From Agapanthus africanus (taxonomy: Eukaryota > Streptophyta > Magnoliopsida > Asparagales > Amaryllidaceae), in contig JASDDO010000006.1 of NCBI GenBank assembly GCA_030015575.1, positions 375,060,137 to 375,124,136 on the forward strand: a DNA stretch of 64,000 nucleotides, written 5' to 3'. The position numbers and the translations under genes were made by a program. This document shows positions 1 to 11,107 of this stretch, one piece after another. The notes beneath the pieces are model-generated. The model was given only the letters and a program-made list of their open reading frames with translations. It ran no database searches and had not been told where the DNA came from. The stretch's first letter is position 1. Each line of letters begins with the position of its first letter.

Positions 1-91
1 CCACAACAGCAATCCAATGGTCCAGCGAGTAACATTGACAATGAGAGGGCAACAAATAGATGCGCGATCCATACGGTTTACATGATCGGAC

Positions 92-1255
92 ATGGAGAAA
101 CGAACCCTCCTACGCTTCACAGCCATGGTGTTGATGTGGTTGACGCAACCTAATATTGGCTCGGTTCAGATAATGATGAGGACCTTGCTCGAGCTCCTAA
201 GCAAAAAGAGCCCATGGTTCTTAGGTAATCAAGCTCAGGCGATGAGGATAGCCCAGTCATCATCCCCAAAACTACATAATAAGCGTTATTCCAATTGCTT
301 CAAGAGCGATTTCAGGACCGTGATAAAGAGTTAACCATGATCCGTTCCAAAGTCGATGATCCGGTGAATGTTGTGGAAAATCTCATAACCCGAGTCCTTC
401 AAATGCAATCACAACAAAATAAAAATTTGGTCCACGAACCAGGAATTGATGTCCCAAAGCAGCCAACAGCTATTCTTTTCAGTTTAAGAGTGGAATACCT
501 TTATGAAAGAAGACTACGGCTAGCCCCAGGAAAGTCCTGACGCATGACATTGACCCGTTGACACGGGACAAAATTAAGGGAAAGTCATCAACAGATCCCG
601 AAACTCTCCAGGACTTGCTTAAAAAAGTCCAGATGTTGGAACATGCGGGCCCCGAATCACTTCCAAACTACCAATATAACAACATGTCCAAATATCCGGA
701 GAACAACAACTACAAAGGTAGGCCTCCTAAGGACACTGAATTCTCTAATGCATCTTCCGATCAAAGTAAGCGAGGAGTAGGCAGGCCTAATGCCGACCAG
801 CCTCGAAAACCAATGTTGGGAGGAGGAGGGGAATCGCCCCTGGAAGAGAAATTGAATAAGGTCTATTCTTTCAGAAGGGATAGAGTCCGTAAAATATTCA
901 AGGACACCTTGAGAAACGGTTTGCAATTGCCTAAATCAAAAAGAACACATGAAGCAAACACGACTGATGATCCCTTGTACTGCCCGTATCATAGAATGGT
1001 GAGTCATACTATTGAAAACTGCTTTATTTTTAAGAATTGAGTTGAAAAATAATACAATGAGGGAGTGGTCTCATTGGTCAAAAACGCGTTAGCAGAAAAC
1101 CAAGTTACGATCGTCTGCTCCATTCGAACGAAGACCAAAACCCTCTGGGGGCAGACGGCTCAATCGCCCGCTCCAGAAAATGACCCAGTCAACCGCAGTT
1201 TCTACGGGACATATGTGAACATCTCTCCAAAAGGACAAAGAGAGCATTGAAGTGC
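92..1255 (+). pseudogene. Degraded gag of element A
   Basis: Open pieces at 92-334, 295-540, 558-1040 and 1065-1250 lie in shifting frames. The 295-540 piece matches the coiled-coil segment of element B gag (residues around RSKVDD versus YSKIDD). The 558-1040 piece matches the LTKKVQMLE segment and ends in a zinc-knuckle-like CPYHR..SHTIENC motif. The capsid core that B encodes between these segments (GRFDGTG to FDWYASIPDG) is missing, so there is an internal deletion as well as frameshifts and stops. In this family gag forms the particle that packages element RNA; this copy cannot make an intact protein. Confidence 0.75.
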
Positions 1256-2665
1256 CGTGAGATCAAAGTCCAAGGATTATTGAATAAGCGCACGGCTATG
1301 ACCCCTAAGTCATTAAACTAAGAAATAAAAGAAAAATGATGTAAACAAACAAAAAAAAAACAAACGGTATGTCTACAAGTAAAACAGGCACGGATGAAAA
1401 TACGAAAGGGCTCCGTGAGTAAAACCAGCAGGACTGCCAACGAGTTTGTGAAAACCCGAAAGGGCGCAAACTCATGAAAAAGAGACGAAAATATACTCGC
1501 AAAGTCCTCTCGACCTTGTGAGGAGAATATTCTCACGTGAGATCCTTACGACTCACAAAGGAGCAACACACTTAGGAATCCTCATAACTCCTAAGGAGAA
1601 AATATACTTACGAGATCCTTTCGACTCGTAGGGAGAAAATATTTTTATGAGACCCTTACGGCTTATAAAATTGAAAAGGCTTAGGTGATAGAGATCTAAA
1701 CCTGTCTCCTAAGCCATCGCTCCCCAACGGGCAATGACAAATGATGAGTCGCTCCTGACACTACGCTTTAGTATTAGCGATGCTGATGCCAAACCAAAAT
1801 CAAAATCCCCAAATTCCCAAACGGCGAATGATGGTCGCTTTTGATACCATATTCCAGTGTAGCGATGCAGACGCCAACCAAAATTCAAATCCCCCAAATT
1901 CTCTTGGCCTTACGGCCAGTCCTCAAATTAACTACTGTATACAATCCACATGCTCAAATGATCCTCATCACACCCATGCCCCACCGTAATTACCAGTCCC
2001 GCGGCCGATCTCCGCCATCGGAATTATGCTCCATTTGGAAAGACCCACTCATGTGTCCTTATGATACATGAGGAGAACAGAGCTTACGAGATTCTCTCGA
2101 CTCGTAAGAAAATACCTTCCTGGGATCTTTATGACTCACAAGGGAAAATACACTTGGGGGGTCGTCACGACTCCTAAAGAGAAAATGCACCTACGAGATC
2201 CTCTCGACTCACAGGGAGAAAATGCTTTTATAAGACTCTTACGGCTCATAAAATTGAAAAGTCTTAGATGACAGGGGCCTAAACCTATCTCCTAAGCCAT
2301 CGTTCCTTAACGGGCATGGAAAATGATGATTCTCTCCTGGTACCACATTCCAGTGTAGCGATGCTGATGCCAAACCAAAACCAAAATCTCCAAATCCTCT
2401 GACGGCAAATGATGATTCGTTCCTGGTACCACATTCCAGTGTAGCGATACTGATGCCAAACTAAAACCAAAATCCCCAAATCCTTTCACGGCAAATGATG
2501 ATTCCCTCCTCGCACCACATTCCAGTGTAGCAATGCTGATGCCAAACCAAATTCCAAATTCCAAATCCCACACTGCAATGCCTCAAATTCAAGGGTCCAG
2601 CCAAACAAGACAGGAATCGGACAAATCAAACTAAAATCCCAGCCGGAAGCGCTTCCAAGATCAAA
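1256..2665 (+). repeat. 3' noncoding region of element A with five copies of an ~85-bp module
   Basis: No credible gene. The stretch is homologous, in inverted orientation, to element B 5530-7050. It contains blocks built on CCTTTCGGG/CCCGAAAGGG (1400-1470), repeated CTTACGAGTCG-type stretches (about 1500-1680 and 2080-2240), and five copies of a module with the core ATTCCAGTGTAGCGATGC (near 1740, 1830, 2320, 2405 and 2490). Small open frames here are by-products of the repeats. Confidence 0.75.
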
Positions 2666-2741
2666 AGTCATGCCGGACATATTGGAACCTCCCCAAAAAA
2701 AATCAAACCAACCAATTCCAACAACGACCTCCCCGTCGGAA

Positions 2742-2870
2742 TCAAGCTCCGCCTCAGGGACACGTCAACCAGAGACACTCCGTGCCCGGGACACGTCAAC
2801 TAGCGACACTCCGTGCCGGGGAAACATCAAACAGACACTCCATGCCGGGGACACGTCAACCAGACACTCC
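2742..2870 (+). repeat. 3' UTR tandem array of element A, left part
   Basis: Units of about 29-31 bp built on GACACTCCGTGCCGGGG and ACACGTCAACCAG. Element B inserted into a unit here: the last five bases (ACTCC, 2866-2870) are one copy of its target-site duplication. The array resumes at 27290. Confidence 0.85.
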
Positions 2871-3099
2871 TGTAGGGTGTTTTTCGTCCCCCTATTGAGA
2901 TGGGAATACGCGCGTGCTTGTCAGGCATACTACAGATTCCCTCTGCCTAGGGTAGGCCGGGGTTTAATGATTATGGGGATCCGAATCTCCGACAGCCGCG
3001 GACTAAGCTGCCGTTATTACCCCCCGCCTTTGGGGCGAGGGAACCTCCGATTAACGGGTTAAACTGGTCATGCGAACTCAATGTGCAGTGTACGTGTGT

Positions 3100-3260
3100 T
3101 TTGTTTTGGAGGGGGGTTTGGATATATCGGGAGCCACGCAGAGTTTTTACGGGGGTCCCGCTACCCGGATAGCGGGCTGGGGGTCAAGGGGGCTAGCAGC
3201 CCCCTTGCAGGGTGCGGGGCAGCGCCCCGTTAGAAATTTTTTTCTAACAGGGACAGTGTC
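3100..3260 (-). promoter_or_regulatory. Hairpin-rich block of the B LTR (probable R region)
   Basis: Several strong inverted repeats lie close together: GGGGCGCTGCCCC, GGGGGCTAGCAGCCCCC and a CCCGCTATCC/GGATAGCGGG stem. The same block recurs at 25960-26065 and, in the other orientation, in the solo LTR near 55480-55580. It lies just downstream (minus strand) of the TATATATA stretch. Conservation of stems in all three LTRs suggests a function in the RNA such as polyadenylation or dimerisation; that is inference. Confidence 0.5.
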
Positions 3261-3379
3261 GTGGAGTATGTGTGTATGTAAATATGTATACATATGTACA
3301 GATATACATGTATATATATAAAAGGGGGAAAAGACATCTAAAGGATGCGTGGGGACAGCACCTTGGGCGCTGTGAGCCT

Positions 3380-3715
3380 AGGTGCTGTGCGCTCAGGCGC
3401 TAGAGTGCTACATGTCGGCACGTGGGCGCTCTGCGCTTGAGCACTGGGCGCTTGAGCGCAAGTGCGCCACGTGTCGGCGCGGGGGCGACTTGCGCTCGAG
3501 CGCAAGCGCGCCACGTGTCGACACGGGGGCGACTTGCGCTGGAACGCAAGCGCGCCACGTGTCGACACGGGGGCGACTTGCGCTCGAGCGCTTGCGCTTG
3601 AGCGCAAGCACACCACGTGTCGACACGGGGGCGACTTGCGCTCGAGCGCTTGCGCTGGAGCGCAAGCGCGCCACGTGTCGGCACGCGGGCGCTCTGCACT
3701 TGAGCGCCGGTTAGA
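3380..3715. repeat. GC-rich palindromic tandem array in the B 3' LTR
   Basis: Repeated modules of roughly 30-60 bp combine the palindrome TTGCGCTCGAGCGCAAG with a CCACGTGTCGACACGGGGG segment (CACGTG, GTCGAC and CTCGAG palindromes). Several overlapping open frames on both strands are low-complexity by-products (RSSAS/CRHVA-like). A matching array with different unit order is at 26222-26575. Confidence 0.85.
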
Positions 3716-4435
3716 AAAAGAGGCTTTTAGCCTAAAAAAATTTCTCAGAAGAGAAATCAGAGAGGAGTTGGACTGCTGAGTATGTGTTTTTTTTTGGTTT
3801 AGTGAACGATGTTCTTCTTCCTCCTCCTCTGTTAGCTGGATCTTGAAGACCAAGAGATATGGGATTTCTAAAAATCTCTTCTTTTTGAGATCTAATGGAA
3901 GATCTGAGTTCCCCTTTATAGGTTTTGTGGTGAAAAACTAATTTGTTTTATAAAAGGAAAAGTAAAACTCTTGATTTAATTCAAGAGAAAAAGGAAGGTT
4001 TTGGAACCTTGAAGAAGGAGAAAAGATCTCAGATCTGAAGAAAATTTTGAGAGAGAGAAAAAGTTGTTAGATTTTTTTCATTATCTTTGCCTTTATAAGC
4101 CATACACTTTACACATAGCCCCTTGGGCTTCACAAAATGGCATTTTGCCTATCCCATGGCTCATGTGCCATTTCTTTTTGCACATAAGCCATGGGCTTTA
4201 CAAAAATTTGGCTTTATGCCTATTTTTCTTACATTTATCCATAAAATAAAATAAAAGAAATGCAACAAAATTATTTATTACAAAAATTTTTATCTCGGCA
4301 TGGGGGAAGGCCGACCGCTTCATGTTCGGGCTCGACCCGGGCATGGGCCCACTGGATCTGCGCTTGGGCCTACTTGGCTTGGGATTGACTTTGATTTTGA
4401 CTTGATCAACCGGGGTGTAAATTTTTACCCCAACA

Positions 4436-4449
4436 AATTGCCCCCCATC
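4436..4449 (-). promoter_or_regulatory. Polypurine tract of element B
   Basis: On the minus strand GATGGGGGGCAATT sits directly upstream of the 3' LTR start (4435). This is the expected place and composition of the plus-strand primer. Element A has a matching GATGGAGGGCACTT tract before its LTR at 27845. Confidence 0.75.
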
Positions 4450-4550
4450 AATAAATGCACACCACATATGTGGGTCGTGTGCATGAAATTGAGGGATCTT
4501 CTTTCCCGTGGAGGCGACTTGATTCGGTTCCCACCTTTTGGGAAGTTGGC

Positions 4551-5391
4551 ACTGCCCTTTTTACGACATGGACGGTCGATGCGGCCCTTTTTGCGACTTG
4601 GACGGTCGGTTCTGCCCTTTTTGCGACTTGGACGGTCGGTGCTGCCCTTTTAGCGACGTGGACGGTCGGTGCTGCCCTTTTAGCGACGTGGACGGTCGGT
4701 TCTGCCATTTTTGCGACTTGGACGGTCGATGCTGCCCTTTTAGCGACGTGGACGGTCGATGCTGCCCTTTTTGCGACTTGGACGGTCGGTTCTGCCCTTT
4801 TTGCGATTTGGACGGTCGGTGCTGCCCTTTTTGCGACGTGGACGGTCGGTTCTGCCCTTTTTGCGACTTGGACGGTCGGTGCTGCCCTTTTAGCAACGTG
4901 GACGGTCGGTTCTGCCCTTTTTGCGACTTGGACGGTCGGTGCTGCCCTTTTAGCGACGTGGACGGTCGGTACTGCCCTTTTTGCGACTTGGACGGTCGGT
5001 TCTGCCATTTTAACGACGTGGACGGTCGGTTCTGCCCTTTTTACGACTTGGACGGTCGATGCTGCCCTTTTTGCGACGTGGACGGTCGGTTCTGCCATTT
5101 TAGCGACGTGGACGGTCGGTTCTGCCATTTTAGCGACGTGGACGGTCGGTTCTGCCCTTTTTACGACTTGGACGGTCGATGCTGCCCTTTTTGCGACGTG
5201 GACGGTCGGTTCTGCCCTTTTTGCGACTTGGACGGTCGATTCTGCCATTTTAGCGACGTGGACGGTTGGTTCTGCCCTTTTTACGACTTGGACGGTCGAT
5301 GCTGCCCTTTTTGCGACGTGGACGGTCGGTTCTGCCCTTTTTGCGACTTGGTCGGTCGATGCTGCCCTTTTTGCGACGTGGACGGTCAGTG
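4551..5391. repeat. 30-bp minisatellite, about 28 units, in the 3' UTR of element B
   Basis: Strict 30-bp period: each unit has CTGCCCTTTTT (or CCATTTTA), then GCGACTTGG or GCGACGTGG, then ACGGTCGGT or ACGGTCGAT. A 60-bp higher-order alternation of ACTTGG and ACGTGG units is seen in much of the array. As 30 is divisible by 3 and units lack stops in several frames, long open frames cross it: plus strand 4455-5396 (313 codons) and 4538-5401, and minus strand 5248-4448 (266 codons, ten-residue period around KRAEPTVHVA). I treat these as repeat by-products. Tandem arrays in the 3' UTR are a documented property of Tat elements. Confidence 0.92.
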
Positions 5392-7213
5392 CTTGATTTG
5401 ACTTGCTCTGCTTCTTGCAGTGTCAGGGGTAGACTTGACTTGCTCCGCTTCTTGCGGTGTCGAGATTGGATTCTGATTTGCTCCGCTTTTTGCGGTGTCG
5501 GAGTGGAAGTTGACTTGTTGATTTTGATTTGGGTCGACATCAGCATCGCTATACTGGAATATGGTACCAGGAGTGAATCATCATCTGTCATTGAGAGGAT
5601 TTTAGGATTTTGGTTTTTGTTTGGCATCTGCATTGCTGCACTGGAACAATGCCAGGAGCAACTCATCATTTGCCCCGGGAGGATTTTGGAATTGGTTTTT
5701 TTATTATTATTATTATTTTATTTTTTTTTTTTTTTGGTGGGACTTTGAATGTGGTCTCACCGGTAGGACTTGGGAGAGGTTGGGATTGTTTTATGCCCGT
5801 GGATTGTATACGGTTTTGCAGGATGTATGATCCAGACCGTAGGGCCGGAAAAATTTCGGGACTTTGTCGGCGTCTGTATCGCTGCACTGGAATATGGTAC
5901 CAGGAGCGACTCATCATTCGCCGTTGGGGTATGGGATTTGGAATTTGGTTAGCGTCTGCATCGCTGCACTAGAATATGGTACCAGGAGCGACTCATCATT
6001 CGCCATTTGGGGATTGGGGAGCAATGGCTTAGGAGACAGGTTTAGATCCCTATCACCTAAGGCTTTTCAATTTCATAGGCCGTGAGGGTCCCATAAAAGC
6101 ATTTTCTCCCTACGAGTCGTAAGGATCCCGCAGGTGTATTTTCTCCTTAGGAGTCGTGAGGACTCCTAAGTGTGTTTTTCCTTTATGAGTCGTAAGGATC
6201 CCACAAAGATTTGTTCTCCTCATATATCGTGAGGACACATGAGTGGATCTTATCAATGGAGCATCATTCCCAAAGCGGAGACCAGCCGCGTAACTGGTGA
6301 TTACAGTGGGGTATGGGTATGATGAGAATTATTTGAGCCCGTGGATTGTATACGATGGTCAACTTGGGGACCCACCGTAGGGCCGGGAGAATTTTGAGAA
6401 ATTGGATTTTGGTTGGCGTCTGCATCGCTGCACTGGAATGTGGTACCAGGAGCGACTCATCATTCGCCGTTTGGGGACTTGGAATTTGGATCTTGTTTGG
6501 CATCAGCATTGCTGCACTGGAATAATGCCAGGAGCAACTCATCATTTGCCTTGGGAGGACTTGGGATTTGGGTTTTTGGTCAGCATCAGCACCGCTAACA
6601 CTGAAGCGAAATGCCAGGAGCGACTCATCATTTGCCGTTGCCCGTTGGGGAACGATGGCTTAGGAGACAGGTTTGGGTCCCTATCACCTAAGGCTTTTCA
6701 ATTTTTATGGGTCGTGAGGGTCCCATAAAAGCATTTTCTCCCTGCGAGTCATAAGGATCCCGCAGGTGTATTTTCTCCTTAGGAATCGTGAGGATTCCTA
6801 AGTGTGTTGCTCCTTTGTGAGTCGTCAGGATCTCACGCAGGGTTTTCTCCTCACAAGGCCGAGAGGACTTTGCGAGTGTATTTCATCTCCTTTCACGAGT
6901 TTGCGCCCTTTCGGGTTTTCACAGACTCGCCGGTAGTCTTGCTGTTTTTACTCACGGAGCCCTTTCGGGTTTTCATCCGTGCCCGTTTTGCTTGTGGACA
7001 TACCGTTTATTTTTTTTTATTTCTTTTATTATTATTTTTTTTCTCTTTTTTTTTCCTTTTTTTTTGCCGCTGGTGGGACTTTAAAAGTAGTCTCACCGGC
7101 AGGATTTGAGAGAGATAGGGGCCATTTACGCCCGTGGATTGTATACGGTTTTGCAGGATGTATGATCCAGACCGTAGGGCTGATGTGCTCAATTCGCCTG
7201 CGACTTGGAGCAT
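5392..7213 (-). repeat. Rest of the 3' UTR of element B, with seven copies of an ~85-bp module
   Basis: No gene seen. Seven copies of a module containing ATCGCTGCACTGGAATATGG and GACTCATCATTCGCC-like ends occur near 5538, 5627, 5871, 5954, 6414, 6500 and 6584, often about 85 bp apart. Between them are CTAAGGCTTTTCAATTT and GAGTCGTGAGGA blocks at 6050-6240 and 6660-6850. T-rich runs (5698-5735, 7008-7065) break it up. The layout mirrors element A 1300-2540 in reverse. Confidence 0.75.
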
Positions 7214-9547
7214 TCACGTGTAGTATTTCTTGAGATATCGGCCATTGATGGGTGGCATGGGCCTTTCTCCCTCGGCACTTATTAATTGGTAGGATCCTCC
7301 GTCGAACACTTTCTCGATGACGTATGGTCCTTCCCAGTTTGGCTCAAATTTTCCCTTGGTATGTCGATTGGGGATGATCGGTCTTTTGAGGACTAACACC
7401 AATTCACCTTTCTTGAAAGCGCGGAGACGGGTTATCTTGTCATAAGCCCGTGACATTTGGGCTCGGTATAGCTCCAGATTTTGCTGCACCGCGAGCCTCT
7501 TTTCTTCAAGGGCATCGAGCTCTTCAAGTCGAAGGAGAACGTTTTCCTCCTCCGTCAACTCGTGCTGAACGGCCATTCTTAAGCTTGGAACTTCGACTTC
7601 GAGGGGGAGGACCGCCTCCACTTCGAAGAGCAATGAGTATGGAGTGGACTGTGTTGGAGTACGGTGCGTGGTACGATATGCCCACAACGCCTCGTAAAGT
7701 TTGAGATTCCAGTCTCTCTTGTTGGCTGAAGCATTTTTCCTCAGGAGCTTGCATAGAGTCTTATTGAAGGCTCCGGCTAGCCCATTGGCTCTTGGATTAT
7801 AGATGGAGGAATATCTCCAGTCTATCTTGTGCTGAGTAGCGAACCTTGAGACATTGAAACTCTTGAAAGAAGGCCCATTGTCGGAAATGATTCTTCTTGG
7901 TGTACCGAAACGGTATAGAATATTATGCTGGAAGAATGTCAGAATATCTTTTGTCTTGACTTCTTTTAGCGGGATAGCTTCAGCCCATCTGGAGAAGTAG
8001 TCTGTCGCGGCCAATATGAACCGGTGGCCTTTGGATGATGGAGGATCAATTGGGCCAACAATGTCGGTGCCCCAGACTTCAAAGGGCCACGACGCCACCG
8101 TTGGATGCAATGGATTGGGATGCTTGTGAATGAAATCACCATGGATTTGGCAGATCTGACATTTCTTTGCATGCTCTCCGCAATCCCGTATCATGGTGGG
8201 CCAGTAATACCCAAGCCGTTTGATTTGAAGTCGCATCTTGGGGCCAGATTGGTGAGCACCGCAAACGCCCGAGTGAACATCTTTCATGACCTTTTGGGCT
8301 TCGGCCAATGACAGACACCTGAGCCAGAGTTGGTCATATGACCTGTGGTATAACGTGTTATTTACAAACACGTATAGGAGAGCTCTTTTCTTCAGCTGAA
8401 TCCTCGCAGATTTTTCTTCGGGCAGCTTGTCGTATCGGAAGTACTCTATGAAGGGTTCTCTCCAATCGGGCTCGTCTTGGATGATCGAAGCTTCTTCGGC
8501 GGGACTGCTCTTCTGTTCCGCGCTTTCCTCTTCCCGTAGAGAGAATGGGGGTAGAATTTGTCGGCTCCTAACTGTGATCAGAATTTCGTCCATGTCGGGA
8601 TCAGCCAGCTCCTTGGCTAGGCGAGCGAGTATGTCGGCTTTTCCGTTCAACGCTCTGGGGATTCTCATTAGTTCAATGTGAGTGAACCATTTCATGAGTT
8701 CCGCCGCTCGGCCTCTGTACCGAGCTAACTCGGGTTTGTATATCTTATAGTCGCCGCTTACTTGGTTAACAACAAGCTGGGAGTCACCGTAAACCCGTAG
8801 CCGAAGAATTTTCATTTCTATGGCGAGCTCCAAACCAGCTATAAGGGCTTCATACTCAGCTTCATTGTTTGTCCGAGGCTCGGTGAGAGCGAAAGAACGC
8901 CGTAGGGTTCCCATTGATGGCGTGATGAACACCAACCCTATCCCCGCTTTTACCTCCGGGATGCTTGATCGGCCGGAGCTTCTTATTGATGAGGCCCCAT
9001 CGAAGTAGAGCTTCCAACATGGCTCGTCATTCTCTAGGTGCAGCACTTGTTCGTCGGGCAACTCGCAATTGAGTGGTGACCCCTCTGGTATAGGATGAGC
9101 AGCGAGGAAGTCTGCAAGAGCTTGACATTTTACTGCTTTTTGAGGAGTATATACTATGTCAAACTCAAGTAGCATGACGGCCCATCTTGCCATTCTGCCG
9201 TCTAGGCTTGCCCTGGTCATCAAGTGTTTGAGCGGGTCGACCTTGGAGATTAGCATAACCCGGTGAGCCAGCAGATAGTGCCTCAGCTTCTTCACAGCAA
9301 ACATCAGAGCCAGGCATTGCTTTTCGATTGTGGAATAGTTGTGTTCCGCCCCGACTAGAGTTCGACTAAGGTAGTAGAGGGCATGTTCCTTTCCCTCCTC
9401 GTTATTCTGGGCAAGGAGTGCACCGAGTGACTCATCTAGCGCGGCAGTGTAGAGAATCAGCAGTTTATTTGGAATGGGAGCGGCCAGCACTGGAGGGTGC
9501 AACAAGTATTGTTTGATGCTTTCGAACGCTGTTTGACATTCGGCATC
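7214..9547 (-). pseudogene. Element B pol 3' half: RNase H, second RNase H and integrase
   Basis: Open for 763 codons from 9505, reached in frame from the stop at 9548. Residues about 10-140 are the Ty3 RNase H (LDESLGALL, CLALMFAVKKLRHYL). Residues 160-300 are a second, plant-type RNase H with candidate acidic residues D169, E217/E219, D241 and D291; this extra domain marks the Tat clade. Integrase follows: zinc finger H411, H418, C449, C452; catalytic core D481 (GTDIVGP) and D542 (SDNGPSF). The third catalytic residue, normally Glu in an NG.AEAFNKTL context, is Gly578. The C-terminal part has a GPYVI motif (residues 726-730) and no chromodomain. Integrase inserts element cDNA into the genome; this copy should be catalytically dead. 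Confidence 0.93.
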
Positions 9548-11107
9548 CTAGATAAAAGGAGCTCCTTTCTTCATGAGCTTTGAGAAGGCCCTACATCTTC
9601 CCGATAAATTTGAGATAAACCTCCGTATATACGCGAGCTTGCCTTGAAAAGATCTTAGCTGCGTCAGACTCTTCGGAGGGGGCATCTCCATGATGGCCTT
9701 TATCTTTGATGGGTCAACTTCGATCCCTCGATGTCGGACTATGAAGCCCAGGAATTTTCCCGACGACACGCCAAAAGCGCATTTCAGAGGATTCATCTTT
9801 AGATCATATTCCCTCAGTCTGGTGAGAACGATCCTAAGATCTTAGATATGATCGGCCTTGGCTTTAGTCTTGACGACCAGATCATCAACATAGCATTCGA
9901 TGACTTTATGGATTAGGTCATCAAAGATATTAGTCATTGCCCTTTGATATGTAGCACCTGCGTTCTTCAGTCCGAATGGCATTACCTTGTAGCAATATAT
10001 TCCGATCGGGGTTCGAAATGCTGTGTGCTTCTCATCCTCAGGCGACATCTTGATCTGATTATATCCAGACGAGCCATCCATAAAGGTGAACAGCTCGTAA
10101 TTTGAGGTGTCATCGACCATCATTTCCATGACCGGTAGCGGGAAGTCATCTTTAGGACATGCCTTGTTGAGGTCCCTGAAATCGACACAAACTCGGATCT
10201 GCCCATTTTTCTTCTTCACTGGGACTATGCATGCGATCCAGTCCGCATATTTCTCTTCCCTGATGAAGCCGGCATCGATGAGTTTCTTGGTTTCCTCGAT
10301 GACCTTTTCTTCCAACTCCCTTCTCATTCTTCGAGGAGCTTGTTTGACTGGCTTAGCATCGGGAGATATAGCCAACTTATGTACGGCCACTTCAGGGGAA
10401 AGGCCAGGCATTTCTTTGTATGTCCACGCAAAGCAGTCGACGAACTCATGCAGCAGGGCAATTATCTGCGCTTTCATTTCCTCTGACAAGAGCGAGCTGA
10501 TGTAGGTCGGCCTTGGATTATCGGGCGTTCCTAAGTCAATCTCGGTTAGCTCGTTAAAGGTTGCTTGTCCACCATCTTCAAGCTCTTGAGGAGCTTCTTC
10601 TGGCTCGGCTATCTCATCATCATCATTTGATCTTTCGCCAGCTTCACCAACATGGATCATGTAGCACGCTCTGGAATCAGGTTGACTATAACCTATTCCC
10701 CGTCTGTCTGGAATTCGTCTATCAATGAGTGCTCGGACCTGGGGTGGATGCCATAGCCCTTCGTAAAACTTTGCTTCGGACTCCGTTTGATATAACCGGC
10801 ATCCGCACTTTTTAAAGTATTCCCGCATTTTGGGCGCATAGTATCTGGGATTGAGGACGGCTCTTATGCCTCTCTCATAGGGAAGGCACGAGACAGAAAG
10901 ATCGTCCGGGTGCACAACGGGGTTTGACCCGTAAAACAGGATGCCTTTCTGTCCATTTTTCCTCCCGGGGACGTAGAAAGTTTTCAGCTGGTCCACGGTG
11001 GAGACTGACAACGCATCGAGCTCTTTGCACATCTGCTCCAGCACCCTTGTGACGGCTAGGGACCCTTCTGCAACTTCGAAGGTCTCTCTTAGTTTCGCTT
11101 GCTGCAT
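9548..11107 (-). pseudogene. Element B reverse transcriptase
   Basis: The main piece (11107-9842) carries RT motifs: VPVKKKNGQIRVCVDFRDLN, FTFMDGSSGYNQI, MPFGLKNAGATYQ and the active-site YVDD at about residues 406-409. An in-frame TAA at 9842-9844 is followed in the same frame by 15 codons leading into 9796-9548 (KCAFGVSSGKFLGFIV, SLTQLRSFQGKLAYIRRF), the thumb and connection. A second in-frame stop, TAG at 9548-9550, sits where a Trp codon is usual. RT copies element RNA into cDNA; two nonsense codons interrupt it here. Confidence 0.93.

Larger units (their letters stand above)
2871..4435 (-). repeat. 3' LTR of element B
   Basis: It aligns end to end with 25698-27289. On the minus strand it opens TGTTGGGGTAAAAATTTACA and closes CACCCTACA. 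Inside are an AT-rich U3-like part (about 3720-4435), a GC-rich palindromic array (3380-3715), a TATATATA stretch with a TATA-box look (about 3308-3320) and hairpin-rich sequence (3100-3260) that would form the transcript start or R region. Length differs from the other LTR mainly in the array. Confidence 0.93.

Noticed and set aside
3338..3853. Overlapping GC-rich frames in the LTRs (also 25975-26593) as genes
   Set aside because: Low-complexity translations of the palindromic array, present in several frames and both strands.
4448..5401. Long open frames of 266-313 codons across 4448-5401 as protein genes
   Set aside because: They come from a 30-bp repeat without stops, occur on both strands at once, and have no start context or family similarity.
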